A stretch of 64,000 bases of DNA, from NCBI RefSeq assembly GCF_022513565.1, contig NZ_JAKWBE010000004.1, positions 124,001 through 188,000 on the forward strand, written 5' to 3'. Positions 52,625 to 60,721 of this stretch are shown piece by piece. Source of the stretch: Streptomyces gilvus. Its GTDB lineage: Bacteria; Actinomycetota; Actinomycetes; Streptomycetales; Streptomycetaceae. The notes beneath the pieces were generated by a model, which was not told where the DNA came from, made no database searches, and worked only from the letters and a program-made list of their open reading frames with translations. Each line of letters begins with the position of its first letter. The first letter of the stretch is position 1. Both the position numbers and the translations under genes were made by a program.

Positions 52625-55297
52625 ATGAGCAAGCCGACGAAGTACGTGTACACGTTCGCCGAGGGCGACCGGGACATGGCCGCCCTGCTCGGCGGCAAGG
52701 GCGCCGGACTCGCCGAGATGACCCGGATCGGGCTGCCCGTCCCGCCCGGATTCACGGTGACCACCGACGCCTGCAAGGTCTGTCTGGCCACCGGCGAGGA
52801 GCCGCCCGAACTCGGCATCGAGGCCGCCCGGGCGCTGGCCGGCCTGGAGCGGGCCATGGGCCGCACCCTCGGCGCGCCCGACGACCCGCTGCTGGTGTCC
52901 GTGCGCTCGGGCGCCCGTTTCTCCATGCCCGGCATGATGGAGACCATCCTCGACATCGGCCTCAACGACCGCTCGGTGACCGGGCTCGCCAAGGCGTCCG
53001 GACAGGACAGGTTCGCCTGGGACTCCTACCGGCGGCTCATCCAGATGTTCGGGCACACCGTGATGGGCGTGGACGGCGACCTGTTCGAGCAGGCCATCGC
53101 CGCGCGCACGGCCCACGACGAGGACCTCCACACCGCCGAACTCGCCCGGCTCACCGAGGAGTTCAAGGCGATCATCCGCAAGGAGACCGGCGAGGACTTC
53201 CCGCAGGACCCGGCCGAGCAGCTCTCCCGTGCCATCCGCGCCGTCTTCGACTCCTGGAACACCGAGCGCGCCCGTGTCTACCGCCACCGCGAGCACATCC
53301 CCGAGGACCTGGGCACCGCCGTCAACGTCCAGGCGATGGTCTTCGGCAACCTGGGCCACGACTCCGGCACCGGAGTCACCTTCACCCGCGACCCGGCCAC
53401 CGGCGAACGCGGCATGTACGGCGACTACCTGCCCGACGCCCAGGGCGAGGACGTAGTCGCCGGCGTGCGCGACGCGCTGCCGCTGAGCGAGCTCAAGACG
53501 CTCGACCCGCGCTCCTACGTCGAACTCGGCGACCATCTGCGCACCCTGGAGGGCCACTACCGCGACCTGTGCGACGTGGAGTTCACCGTGGAGCGCGGCA
53601 AGCTGTGGATCCTGCAGACCCGGGTCGGCAAGCGCACCGCCGAGGCCGCCTTCCGTATCGCCCACGACCTGCGCGAGGAAGGGACGATCACCGACGACGA
53701 GGCCCTGGTCCGGGTCGACGGCGCCGAACTGACCCGGCTGATGTTCCCCCGCTTCGACGTGCAGACGGCCGACCGGCCCCTCGCCCACGGCGTGCCCGCC
53801 TCACCCGGCGCCGCGGTGGGAGCCGTCGTCTTCGACTCCGCCGAGGCGGTACGCCGAGCCGCCACCGGCGAACGCGTGGTGCTGGTGCGCCGCGAGACCA
53901 CGCCCGACGACCTGCCCGGCATGATCGCCGCCCAGGCCGTGCTGACCAGCCGGGGCGGCAAGACCAGCCACGCCGCCGTGGTCGCCCGCGGCATGGGCAA
54001 GGTGTGCGTGTGCGGCGCCGAGGCCCTCGCCGTCGACCCGGCCGCTCGCCGGTTCACGACGGAGGCGGGCGTCGTCGTCCGCGAGGGCGACACGGTCTCC
54101 GTCGACGGCACCGCGGGCACCGTCCACCTCGGCGAACTGCCCCTCACCGCGTCGGATGTCGGCCGCGCCCTGGAGTCCGGCACCGCCACCGGCCCGCTCA
54201 CCGAAGCCGTGCTCGGCGCCCTGGCCCACGCCGATGCCGTACGGCGCCTGGAGGTGCGGGCCAACGCCGACACGCCCGAGGACGCCGTCCGCGCCCGTGC
54301 GCTCGGCGCGCAGGGCATCGGGCTGTGCCGCACCGAGCACATGTTCCTCGGCGAGCGCCGGGCGCTGGTGGAGGCGATGATCCTGGCCCGCGACGACACC
54401 GACCGCGAGCAGGCGCTGGCCGCCCTGCTGCCGCTGCAGCGGGAGGACTTCACCGGCATCCTCGCCGCGATGGACGCGCTGCCCGTGACGATCCGGCTGA
54501 TCGATCCGCCGCTGCACGAGTTCCTGCCCGACCGCACCGAGCTGGCCGTCCGGATCGCCCGCGCCGGGGAACCCGACCCGCACGACGTCCGACTGCTCGC
54601 CGCCGTCGTGCGCATGCACGAGCAGAACCCGATGCTGGGCCTGCGCGGTGTGCGTCTGGGCCTGGCCGTGCCCGGCCTGATGGCGATGCAGGTCAGGGCG
54701 ATCGCGGAGGCGGTGGTACGGCGGCTGCGGGACGGCGGCACACCCCGCGCGGAGATCATGATCCCGCTCGTCGGCACGGTCGAGGAGCTGCGGCTGGCCC
54801 GCGCCGAGACGGAACGAGTCCTCGCCGAGGTCATGAAGGAGACCGGCGTCGAACTCGACTGCCCGATCGGCACGATGATCGAGCTGCCGCGTGCCGCGCT
54901 CATCGCCGACCGCATCGCCACGGCCGCCGACTTCTTCTCCTTCGGCACCAACGACCTCACCCAGACAACCTGGGGTCTGTCCCGGGACGACGCGGAGGCG
55001 TCCTTCTTCCCGCTCTACCTGGACAAGGGGGTCTTCGAGGTCTCGCCGTTCGACTCGATCGACCAGGAGGGCGTCGGACGGCTCGTGGAACTGGCCGTCG
55101 AGGCCGGCCGCACGGTCAACGCCCGGCTGGAGACGGGCGTGTGCGGAGAGCACGGCGGCGACCCCGCCTCGATCCACTTCTTCCACCGGGTGGGACTGGA
55201 CTACGTCTCCTGCTCTCCCTTCCGGATCCCGGCCGCCCGCCTGGAGGCCGGACGTGCGGCTCTGACGGAGACCACCGGGGCGAGTGACAGCAGGTGA
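52625..55297 (+). CDS. ppdK: Pyruvate, phosphate dikinase
   Basis: 890 residues, the normal length. An N-terminal ATP-grasp nucleotide domain (GGKGAGLAEMTRIGLPVPPG near 20-39), the swivelling phospho-histidine domain with GGKTSHAAVVARG near 444-456, and a C-terminal PEP/pyruvate barrel with the conserved cysteine in TGVCGEHGGDP near 838-848. It interconverts pyruvate+ATP+Pi with PEP+AMP+PPi. In the pyruvate-forming direction it makes ATP from PPi, useful when energy is short. In operon with the usp gene upstream. A strong hairpin follows. Confidence 0.95.
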   Translation: MSKPTKYVYTFAEGDRDMAALLGGKGAGLAEMTRIGLPVPPGFTVTTDACKVCLATGEEPPELGIEAARALAGLERAMGRTLGAPDDPLLVSVRSGARFSMPGMMETILDIGLNDRSVTGLAKASGQDRFAWDSYRRLIQMFGHTVMGVDGDLFEQAIAARTAHDEDLHTAELARLTEEFKAIIRKETGEDFPQDPAEQLSRAIRAVFDSWNTERARVYRHREHIPEDLGTAVNVQAMVFGNLGHDSGTGVTFTRDPATGERGMYGDYLPDAQGEDVVAGVRDALPLSELKTLDPRSYVELGDHLRTLEGHYRDLCDVEFTVERGKLWILQTRVGKRTAEAAFRIAHDLREEGTITDDEALVRVDGAELTRLMFPRFDVQTADRPLAHGVPASPGAAVGAVVFDSAEAVRRAATGERVVLVRRETTPDDLPGMIAAQAVLTSRGGKTSHAAVVARGMGKVCVCGAEALAVDPAARRFTTEAGVVVREGDTVSVDGTAGTVHLGELPLTASDVGRALESGTATGPLTEAVLGALAHADAVRRLEVRANADTPEDAVRARALGAQGIGLCRTEHMFLGERRALVEAMILARDDTDREQALAALLPLQREDFTGILAAMDALPVTIRLIDPPLHEFLPDRTELAVRIARAGEPDPHDVRLLAAVVRMHEQNPMLGLRGVRLGLAVPGLMAMQVRAIAEAVVRRLRDGGTPRAEIMIPLVGTVEELRLARAETERVLAEVMKETGVELDCPIGTMIELPRAALIADRIATAADFFSFGTNDLTQTTWGLSRDDAEASFFPLYLDKGVFEVSPFDSIDQEGVGRLVELAVEAGRTVNARLETGVCGEHGGDPASIHFFHRVGLDYVSCSPFRIPAARLEAGRAALTETTGASDSR

Positions 55298-55302
55298 GAG
55301 AC

Positions 55303-55336
55303 CCCGGGGGCGGTGAGTGACTTCACCGCCCCCGGG
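55303..55336 (+). terminator. Terminator hairpin after ppdK
   Basis: CCCGGGGGCGGTGA pairs perfectly with TCACCGCCCCCGGG around a 6-base loop, directly after the ppdK stop and just before ctaD. It argues against the GTG at 55317 as the ctaD start. Confidence 0.8.
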
Positions 55337-55349
55337 TACCCGGCGGCGC

Positions 55350-57044
55350 ATGGCGGTGGACAGGAGGACGGCGCGGCCGCGCCAGGCGCCGGTGCGGCCG
55401 CGCACGCGCTCGTCGCTCGGGCGGGCGCTGCTGCGCTGGGCGACCACGACCGACCACAAGGTGATCGGCCATCTCTACATCACGACCGCGTTCTCGTTCT
55501 TTCTCTTCGCAGGCGTCCTCGCCCTGCTGATGCGGGCGGAACTCGCCCGCCCCGGGCTGCAGATCGTCAGCCAGGAGCAGTACAACCAGCTGTTCACCAT
55601 CCACGGCACGGTGATGATGCTGCTGTTCGCGACGCCCATGTTCGCCGGGTTCGCGAACGCGGTGATGCCGCTGCAGATCGGCGCCCCGGACGTCGCGTTC
55701 CCGCGACTCAACGCCCTGTCGTACTGGCTGTATCTGTTCGGCGGGCTGATGGTCGTCTCCGGGTTCCTGGTGCCCGGTGGAGCGGCGGCCTTCGGCTGGT
55801 TCGCCTACGCGCCTCTCAACGACTCCGTGCACAGCCCCGGCGCCGGCGGCGACCTGTGGGTGATGGGGCTGATCGTGACCGGTGTCAGCACCACGCTCGG
55901 CGCGGTCAACTTCATCACCACCATCCTGTGTCTGCGCGCCCCCGGCATGACCATGTTCCGGATGCCGATCTTCACCTGGAACGTGCTGTTCACGTCGATC
56001 CTGGTGCTGCCCGCGTTCCCCGTGCTGACCGCCGCGCTGTTCGCGCTGGAGGCGGACCGCAAGTTCGGGGCGCAGGTCTTCGAGGCGGCCGACGGCGGGG
56101 CCCTGCTGTGGCAGCACCTGTTCTGGTTCTTCGGCCATCCCGAGGTCTACATCGTCGCGCTGCCGTTCTTCGGGATCGTCTCCGAGATCATCCCGGTGTT
56201 CAGCCGTAAACCGATCTTCGGCTACGTCACCCTCGTCGGCGCGACCATCGCCATCACCATGCTCTCCGCGGTGGTGTGGGCCCACCACATGTTCGCCACC
56301 GGCGCGGTGCTGCTGCCGTTCTTCTCGCTGATGTCGTTCCTGATCGCGGTGCCGACGGGGGTGAAGTTCTTCAACTGGATCGGCACGATGATCAAGGGAT
56401 CGCTGTCCTTCGAGACACCCATGCTCTGGTCCTGCGGCTTCATGGTGACCTTCCTGCTCGGCGGCATGAGCGGTGTGCTGATCGCCTCGCCGCCGCTGGA
56501 CTTCCACCTGACCGACAGCTACTTCATCGTGGCCCATCTGCACTACGTCCTGTTCGGGACCGTGGTCTTCGCGATGTTCGCCGGCTTCTACTTCTGGTGG
56601 CCCAAGCTCACCGGCAAGATGCTCGACGAACGTCTCGGGAAGATCCACTTCTGGACGCTGTTCGTCGGCTTCCAGACCACCTTCCTCGTCCAGCACTGGC
56701 TCGGCGAGGAGGGCATGCCCCGCCGTTACGCCGACTACCTGCCCGCCGACGGCTTCACCCTGCTCAACACCGTCAGCTCCATCGGCGCCTTCCTGCTGGG
56801 CCTGTCCACCCTGCCGTTCCTCTACAACGTCTGGAAGACCGCCCGGTACGGCGAGAAGGTCGAGACCGACGACCCCTGGGGCTACGGCCGTTCCCTGGAG
56901 TGGGCCACCTCCTGCCCGCCCCCGCGCCACAACTTCACCGCCCTGCCCCGGATCCGCTCCGAGTCGCCGGCCTTCGACCTGCACCACCCGGAGGTGGCGG
57001 AGCAGGTGGCGGCGGGACAGCAGGAGACGAAACAGGAGAGCTGA
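55350..57044 (+). CDS. ctaD: Cytochrome c oxidase subunit I, additional copy
   Basis: 564 residues with 12 hydrophobic helices. Haem and copper ligands are visible: [12 protein letters not shown] (low-spin haem His), WFFGHPEVY (CuB His and cross-linked Tyr), WAHHMF (two CuB His) and [10 protein letters not shown] (haem a and a3 His). It is an aa3-type subunit I. The ATG at 55350 is chosen because the earlier GTG lies in the ppdK terminator. The stop overlaps the ctaF start (TGATG). No ctaC, ctaE or haem-biosynthesis gene is nearby, so it probably assembles with subunits encoded elsewhere or replaces the main subunit I under stress. Confidence 0.93.
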   Translation: MAVDRRTARPRQAPVRPRTRSSLGRALLRWATTTDHKVIGHLYITTAFSFFLFAGVLALLMRAELARPGLQIVSQEQYNQLFTIHGTVMMLLFATPMFAGFANAVMPLQIGAPDVAFPRLNALSYWLYLFGGLMVVSGFLVPGGAAAFGWFAYAPLNDSVHSPGAGGDLWVMGLIVTGVSTTLGAVNFITTILCLRAPGMTMFRMPIFTWNVLFTSILVLPAFPVLTAALFALEADRKFGAQVFEAADGGALLWQHLFWFFGHPEVYIVALPFFGIVSEIIPVFSRKPIFGYVTLVGATIAITMLSAVVWAHHMFATGAVLLPFFSLMSFLIAVPTGVKFFNWIGTMIKGSLSFETPMLWSCGFMVTFLLGGMSGVLIASPPLDFHLTDSYFIVAHLHYVLFGTVVFAMFAGFYFWWPKLTGKMLDERLGKIHFWTLFVGFQTTFLVQHWLGEEGMPRRYADYLPADGFTLLNTVSSIGAFLLGLSTLPFLYNVWKTARYGEKVETDDPWGYGRSLEWATSCPPPRHNFTALPRIRSESPAFDLHHPEVAEQVAAGQQETKQES

Positions 57045-57496
57045 TGCGCACCGAGTCCCGACTCTTCGCCGGCGTCGCCCTCTTCTTCGCCGTCACCGCC
57101 GTCGGCTACTGGTGGCGCTCCCGCGAGCCCGCCGGTACGGCCGCCCTGGGGATCGCCTTCCTGATGGCCGCGCTCGTCGCGTTCTTCCTGCACGTGCAGT
57201 ACCGCAGGCGCGGTCTGCGCGCGCAGGACCGGCCGGACGCCGAGATCATCGACACGGCGGGCCCACTGGAGTTCTTCTCCCCGTTCAGCCCCTGGCCCAT
57301 CGTCGTCGCGCTCGGCGCGGTCCTGCTCGCCCTCGGCGTCGTCTTCGGACTGTGGCTGGTGCTGCTGGGGTTCGGCGTCCTCGGGCTCGGTGTCTTCGGA
57401 ATGGTCTTCCAGTACGTCGACCGTCCGGACCCCGGCGCCGAGCCCTCGGGCCCGGACGCCCGGCCCGGTCAGCCCTCCAACTCGCGGTCCCGCTGA
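57044..57496 (+). CDS. ctaF: Cytochrome c oxidase subunit IV (CtaF-type)
   Basis: 150 residues with four hydrophobic helices (about 7-22, 32-50, 88-107 and 108-124) and the GPLEFFSPFSPWPIVVALGA segment typical of actinobacterial CtaF. A structural subunit of the aa3 oxidase. Translation is coupled to ctaD by a TGATG overlap. Its last 28 bp overlap the end of the convergent qcrB gene. Confidence 0.88.
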   Translation: MRTESRLFAGVALFFAVTAVGYWWRSREPAGTAALGIAFLMAALVAFFLHVQYRRRGLRAQDRPDAEIIDTAGPLEFFSPFSPWPIVVALGAVLLALGVVFGLWLVLLGFGVLGLGVFGMVFQYVDRPDPGAEPSGPDARPGQPSNSRSR

Positions 57497-59097
57497 GCGA
57501 GTTCGCCGTCGCCCGACCCGCGCTCGGGGACCTCGCCGTTGCCCGGCTCCTGGACCCGGTCGCCGTAGTACCAGGAACTCAGCGTGGCCCGTAGTCGCTC
57601 CAACTGCGGGCTCTGCCCGTCGGGTTCGGCCGGCGGCGGCTCGGGCAGCCGGCGCGCGCGGAGCACGTACTGTTGCTCCTCGTCGAGCGGCTCATGGGCC
57701 TCGACGTAGCCGCCGGTGATCGTCTGGCGCACCGCGCCGGTCTCCTCGCCCTCGTGCAGCTTCTTAAGCTCGGACTCCTGCAGGGCCAGGCACACCCGCC
57801 TGGTGACCATCAGCGCCAGCGGCGGCAGCACCACCACGGCGATGCGGAAGACCCAGGTCAGCGTGTTCAGGGAGATCTTGAAGGTGTGCGCGATGATGTC
57901 GTTGCCGCCGGCCAGGAGCAGGACGCCGTAGAAGCAGATGCCGGCGACACCGAGACCGGTGCGGGCGGGGTTGTCGCGGGGCCGGTCGCACAGATGGTGT
58001 TCCCGGTCGTCACCGGTCACCCAGCGTTCCAGGAACGGGTAGGCGTACAGCACCGCGAACAGGGCGAGCGGCAGCACCACGGCGGGCAGCAGGACGTTCC
58101 ACATCACGGTGTGCCCGGCGACCGCCGTCTCCCAGGGCGGCACCAGACGCAGCGAGCCCTCCAGGAAGCCGACGTACCAGTCCGGTTGGGAACCGGTCGA
58201 CACCATGTCCGGCCGGTAGGGGCCGTACACCCAGACCGGGTTGATCTGCGCGAGCCCGGCGAGGACCGTCAGCAGTCCGAAGACCATGAAGAACAGGCCG
58301 CCCGAACTCGCCGTGAACTGGGGGACCATGGGCTTGCCGACGGCGTTGCGGTTGGTGCGGCCCGGGCCCGCCCACTGGGTGTGCTTGAGATAGACCACCA
58401 GCATCAGGTGGACGGCGACCAGCGCCAGCAGCAGTCCGGGGATCAGCAGGATGTGGAGCGAGTACAGCCGCGGGATCAGCTCGTGGCCCGGGTACTCGCC
58501 GCCGAAGACGAACATGCTGATGTACGTCCCGACGACCGGGATCGACAGCATGATGCCCTGCGCGATCCGCAGGCCCGTCCCCGACAGCAGGTCGTCCGGC
58601 AGGGAGTAGCCGGCGAAGCCCTCGGCCAGCGCCAGCACGAACAGGGTCACGCCGATCAGCCAGTTGACCTCGCGGGGGCGGCGGAAGGCGCCGGTGAAGA
58701 AGATCCGCAGCAGGTGCACGCCGATCGCGGCGAGGAAGACCAGCGCCGCCCAGTGGTGCAGCTGGCGGATCAGCAGGCCGCCGCGCACGTCGAAGCTGAT
58801 GTGCAGCGTCGACTGGTACGCCTCCGTCATCCGGATCCCGTCCAGGGGCCGGTAGGAGCCGTTGTAGACGATCTCCGTCATCGAGGGGTGGAAGAAGAGG
58901 GTCAGCCAGACGCCCGTCAGCAGCAGGACGACGAAGCTGTAGAGGGCGATCTCGCCCAGGAAGAACGACCAGTGGTCCGGGAAGGCCTTCCGCAGCAGCT
59001 TGCCGCCGTCGTACACCGGGAGCCGGGCGTCCAGCGCGTCGGCGGCGCGCTCCGCCGCGGGGGGCCGGGTCCGGGCCGTACTCTTCCTGCTCAGCAC
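57469..59097 (-). CDS. qcrB: Cytochrome b (QcrB-type), orphan copy
   Basis: 542 residues. An N-terminal cytochrome b part with haem-ligand histidines in LHHWAALVFLAAIGVHLLRI near 113-132 and LYSLHILLIPGLLLALVAVH near 212-231, then a C-terminal part of about six helices and a charged tail of about 100 residues. It corresponds to QcrB of the bc1-aa3 supercomplex, but the Rieske (qcrA) and cytochrome c (qcrC) genes are absent. Convergent with ctaD-ctaF. It may exchange with the housekeeping QcrB or work in a different quinol-oxidising complex. Confidence 0.9.
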   Translation of the reverse strand: MLSRKSTARTRPPAAERAADALDARLPVYDGGKLLRKAFPDHWSFFLGEIALYSFVVLLLTGVWLTLFFHPSMTEIVYNGSYRPLDGIRMTEAYQSTLHISFDVRGGLLIRQLHHWAALVFLAAIGVHLLRIFFTGAFRRPREVNWLIGVTLFVLALAEGFAGYSLPDDLLSGTGLRIAQGIMLSIPVVGTYISMFVFGGEYPGHELIPRLYSLHILLIPGLLLALVAVHLMLVVYLKHTQWAGPGRTNRNAVGKPMVPQFTASSGGLFFMVFGLLTVLAGLAQINPVWVYGPYRPDMVSTGSQPDWYVGFLEGSLRLVPPWETAVAGHTVMWNVLLPAVVLPLALFAVLYAYPFLERWVTGDDREHHLCDRPRDNPARTGLGVAGICFYGVLLLAGGNDIIAHTFKISLNTLTWVFRIAVVVLPPLALMVTRRVCLALQESELKKLHEGEETGAVRQTITGGYVEAHEPLDEEQQYVLRARRLPEPPPAEPDGQSPQLERLRATLSSWYYGDRVQEPGNGEVPERGSGDGELAQRDRELEG

Positions 59098-59157
59098 GGC
59101 CCACGAGTGCCCGGGCCCCCGGGACGGAAACGCCGGGAAGACCGGCGGGCCCGGATC

Positions 59158-59508
59158 CTAGGTGCGGTCGCCCTTCGGCTTGCCCCGTTGGTCGGGGGTG
59201 CCGTGCGGGGGCGGGCTGAAGGGCTGCGGCGAGGTCGCGGGCGAGACCGGCGAGCCGGAGCGGCCGCCGCTGTGCTCGGGACGCGGGGCGCCCGGGTTCC
59301 CCGAGGTCGGCTCGGCGCCCGCGTGCAGCTGGCCCAGGCGGGCCGACAACAGCTCGGTCACCGGCAGCCGGTCGGCGTGCGAGCGCTCGAACGCCAGCAG
59401 CTCCTCCACCTCGTCGGCGGACAGTGACCGCACACGGCTCTCCAGACCGCCGATCGGCAGATGGTCGTAGTCGGGCAGGGGCAGGGTGTCGCGGGCGGGG
59501 TCGGTCAT
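59158..59508 (-). CDS. Conserved small actinobacterial protein (DUF8129-like)
   Basis: 116 residues. The first 60 residues are helical with DYDHLPIGGLESRVRSLSADE near 13-33 and LLAFERSHADRLPV, a pattern common in small actinobacterial proteins. The rest is Gly/Pro/Ser-rich and disordered. No catalytic motif or membrane segment. The ATG at 59508 lies at the end of a triplicated DNA segment that carries its ribosome site. Function unknown. Confidence 0.68.
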   Translation of the reverse strand: MTDPARDTLPLPDYDHLPIGGLESRVRSLSADEVEELLAFERSHADRLPVTELLSARLGQLHAGAEPTSGNPGAPRPEHSGGRSGSPVSPATSPQPFSPPPHGTPDQRGKPKGDRT

Positions 59509-59518
59509 GGCTCTCGCT

Positions 59519-59597
59519 TCCTCCCTCGGGCGTGCGGAGGGGGGTGCCGGTCCTCCCTCGGGCGTGCGGGGTGCCGGTCCTCCCTCGGGGTGCGGGG
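59519..59597. repeat. Three tandem copies of a segment carrying a Shine-Dalgarno site
   Basis: TCCTCCCTCGGGCGTGCGG occurs at 59519 and again at 59551, and a shorter form (TCCTCCCTCGGGGTGCGG) at 59578. On the minus strand each copy contains GAGGGAGGA, a ribosome-binding sequence, upstream of the gene starting at 59508. The copies are nearly identical, so the duplication is recent or maintained. Confidence 0.85.
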
Positions 59598-59606
59598 GTG
59601 TCCGGG

Positions 59607-59969
59607 TCAGCCGCCGCCGGGGCCGCCGCTGCCGAACGAACCGCTGCTGCCCTCGCTCCAGCGCGGCCGCTCCTTCGAGGGGGCCGTCCGGGACGGGGAG
59701 TTGCCGTGGTTCGGCAGCTCGTGCGGGGTCAGCCGGCGGTCGCCGCGGGGCACCTCGTCGGGCTCACAGTTCTCCAGCACCTCACGCACCGGACCCTCGT
59801 CCGGCACCCGGGGCTGCTCGTGCGGCTTCGGCGGCGCGGGCTCGCGGCGCCGGACGCGGGCACCCAGGACGAAGGCGCCGATCAGCACCAGCACGATCAC
59901 CACTCCGGCCGCGATCAGGCCCATGGCGGCGGCACTGCTCGCGGCGATGTCCATCGATGCGTTGGTCAT
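59607..59969 (-). CDS. Small single-pass membrane protein (DUF6479-like)
   Basis: 120 residues. One transmembrane helix (AAMGLIAAGVVIVLVLIGAF near 14-33) followed by a hydrophilic tail with VRRREPAPPKPHEQPRVPDE and a RLTPHELPNHGN segment, a combination seen in many Streptomyces DUF6479-type proteins. The C-terminus is Gly/Ser-rich. Lies upstream of the 116-residue gene on the same strand, separated by the triplicated repeat. Function unknown. Confidence 0.72.
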   Translation of the reverse strand: MTNASMDIAASSAAAMGLIAAGVVIVLVLIGAFVLGARVRRREPAPPKPHEQPRVPDEGPVREVLENCEPDEVPRGDRRLTPHELPNHGNSPSRTAPSKERPRWSEGSSGSFGSGGPGGG

Positions 59970-60068
59970 GGCACGCGGGTACCCCCGACCTCCGCCATGA
60001 ACCGACTCACCTGCGAAAGCGGCCCCGGCCCGGTGTTTGACGCCGAGGGCACCGGCTACCCGCACGGT

Positions 60069-60443
60069 GTGACAACGACGACGACGCAAGAGGAGCTCTT
60101 CCGGTTCCTGGAGGACCGCTTCGCCTGCGCGCAGGCGTGCACCGAGTGCGCACGCTCGTGTGCCCTGCGCGCCAGCCTGGTGGACCCGGACGGGACGGAA
60201 CAGCAGGAACTCGTACGGCGCAAGGGCATCATGTGCGCCGAGGTGTGCGACGCGACCTGCCGTGTGCTGTCGGAGCAGAACCGGCTCGACGAGGCCGGCA
60301 TGCGCATCCAGGTGGAATGGTGCCGCACGGTGTGCCTGGAGTGCGCGCATGTCTTCGACAGGTACCCGGGCGCCGAGGACGGTGCGAAGGCGTGCCGGGA
60401 GTGCGCGCAGGCCTGCACGGACTTCCTCGACACCCTGAACTGA
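60069..60443 (+). CDS. Cysteine-rich four-helix bundle protein, probable copper storage (Csp-like)
   Basis: 124 residues with paired cysteines in CAQACTECARSC, CAEVCDATC, CRTVCLECAHV and CRECAQAC. This CxxxC pattern on helices is the signature of Csp/DUF326 proteins, which hold many Cu(I) ions inside a helical bundle. No export signal is seen, so it is cytosolic like Csp3. The GTG at 60069 is preferred. An ATG at 59997 would add 24 residues of low conservation. The ctaD-ctaF oxidase genes nearby are copper enzymes. Confidence 0.82.
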   Translation: MTTTTTQEELFRFLEDRFACAQACTECARSCALRASLVDPDGTEQQELVRRKGIMCAEVCDATCRVLSEQNRLDEAGMRIQVEWCRTVCLECAHVFDRYPGAEDGAKACRECAQACTDFLDTLN

Positions 60444-60468
60444 CCCACCGCACGGCGGCTCGACGCTG

Positions 60469-60644
60469 GGCGCTCCGGCACCGGCCCGGGCGCCGCACCG
60501 GCGCGGAAGACGACCGGGCCGTCGGAGGCGATGGCGGCGCGCAGCAGTCCGTGGGCGTCGGCGACGGTGGCCGGCGTGACGGCATGGAGCCCCGGGGCCG
60601 CATGTGGACCCACCTCGCCGGCAGGCGCTCCGGCACCGGCCCGG
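60469..60644 (-). pseudogene. Fragment of a dehydrogenase E1-beta gene flanked by 21-bp direct repeats
   Basis: On the minus strand, from about 60606 to 60506, the frame reads PGLHAVTPATVADAHGLLRA followed by AIASDGPVVF, matching the conserved PGLKVVxPxTPADAKGLL segment of 2-oxoacid dehydrogenase E1-beta subunits. There is no start, no remaining domains and a likely frameshift at its upstream edge (WVHM in another frame). An exact 21-bp repeat starting GGCGCTCCGGCACCGG lies at 60469-60489 and again at 60624-60644, enclosing it. This is a gene relic in the 278-bp gap before the acyl-CoA dehydrogenase. Confidence 0.55.
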
Positions 60645-60721
60645 TTCTCGGCATTCCCAATTTCTGGAACACGTTCTACGGTGTGCGCCGTCAGGACCGG
60701 ACTGGGAGGCCTGGAGGCGCC

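Noticed and set aside
55317..55349. Alternative GTG start for ctaD at 55317
   Set aside because: It lies in the loop and right arm of the ppdK terminator hairpin and adds 11 residues without a ribosome site. The ATG at 55350 is preferred.
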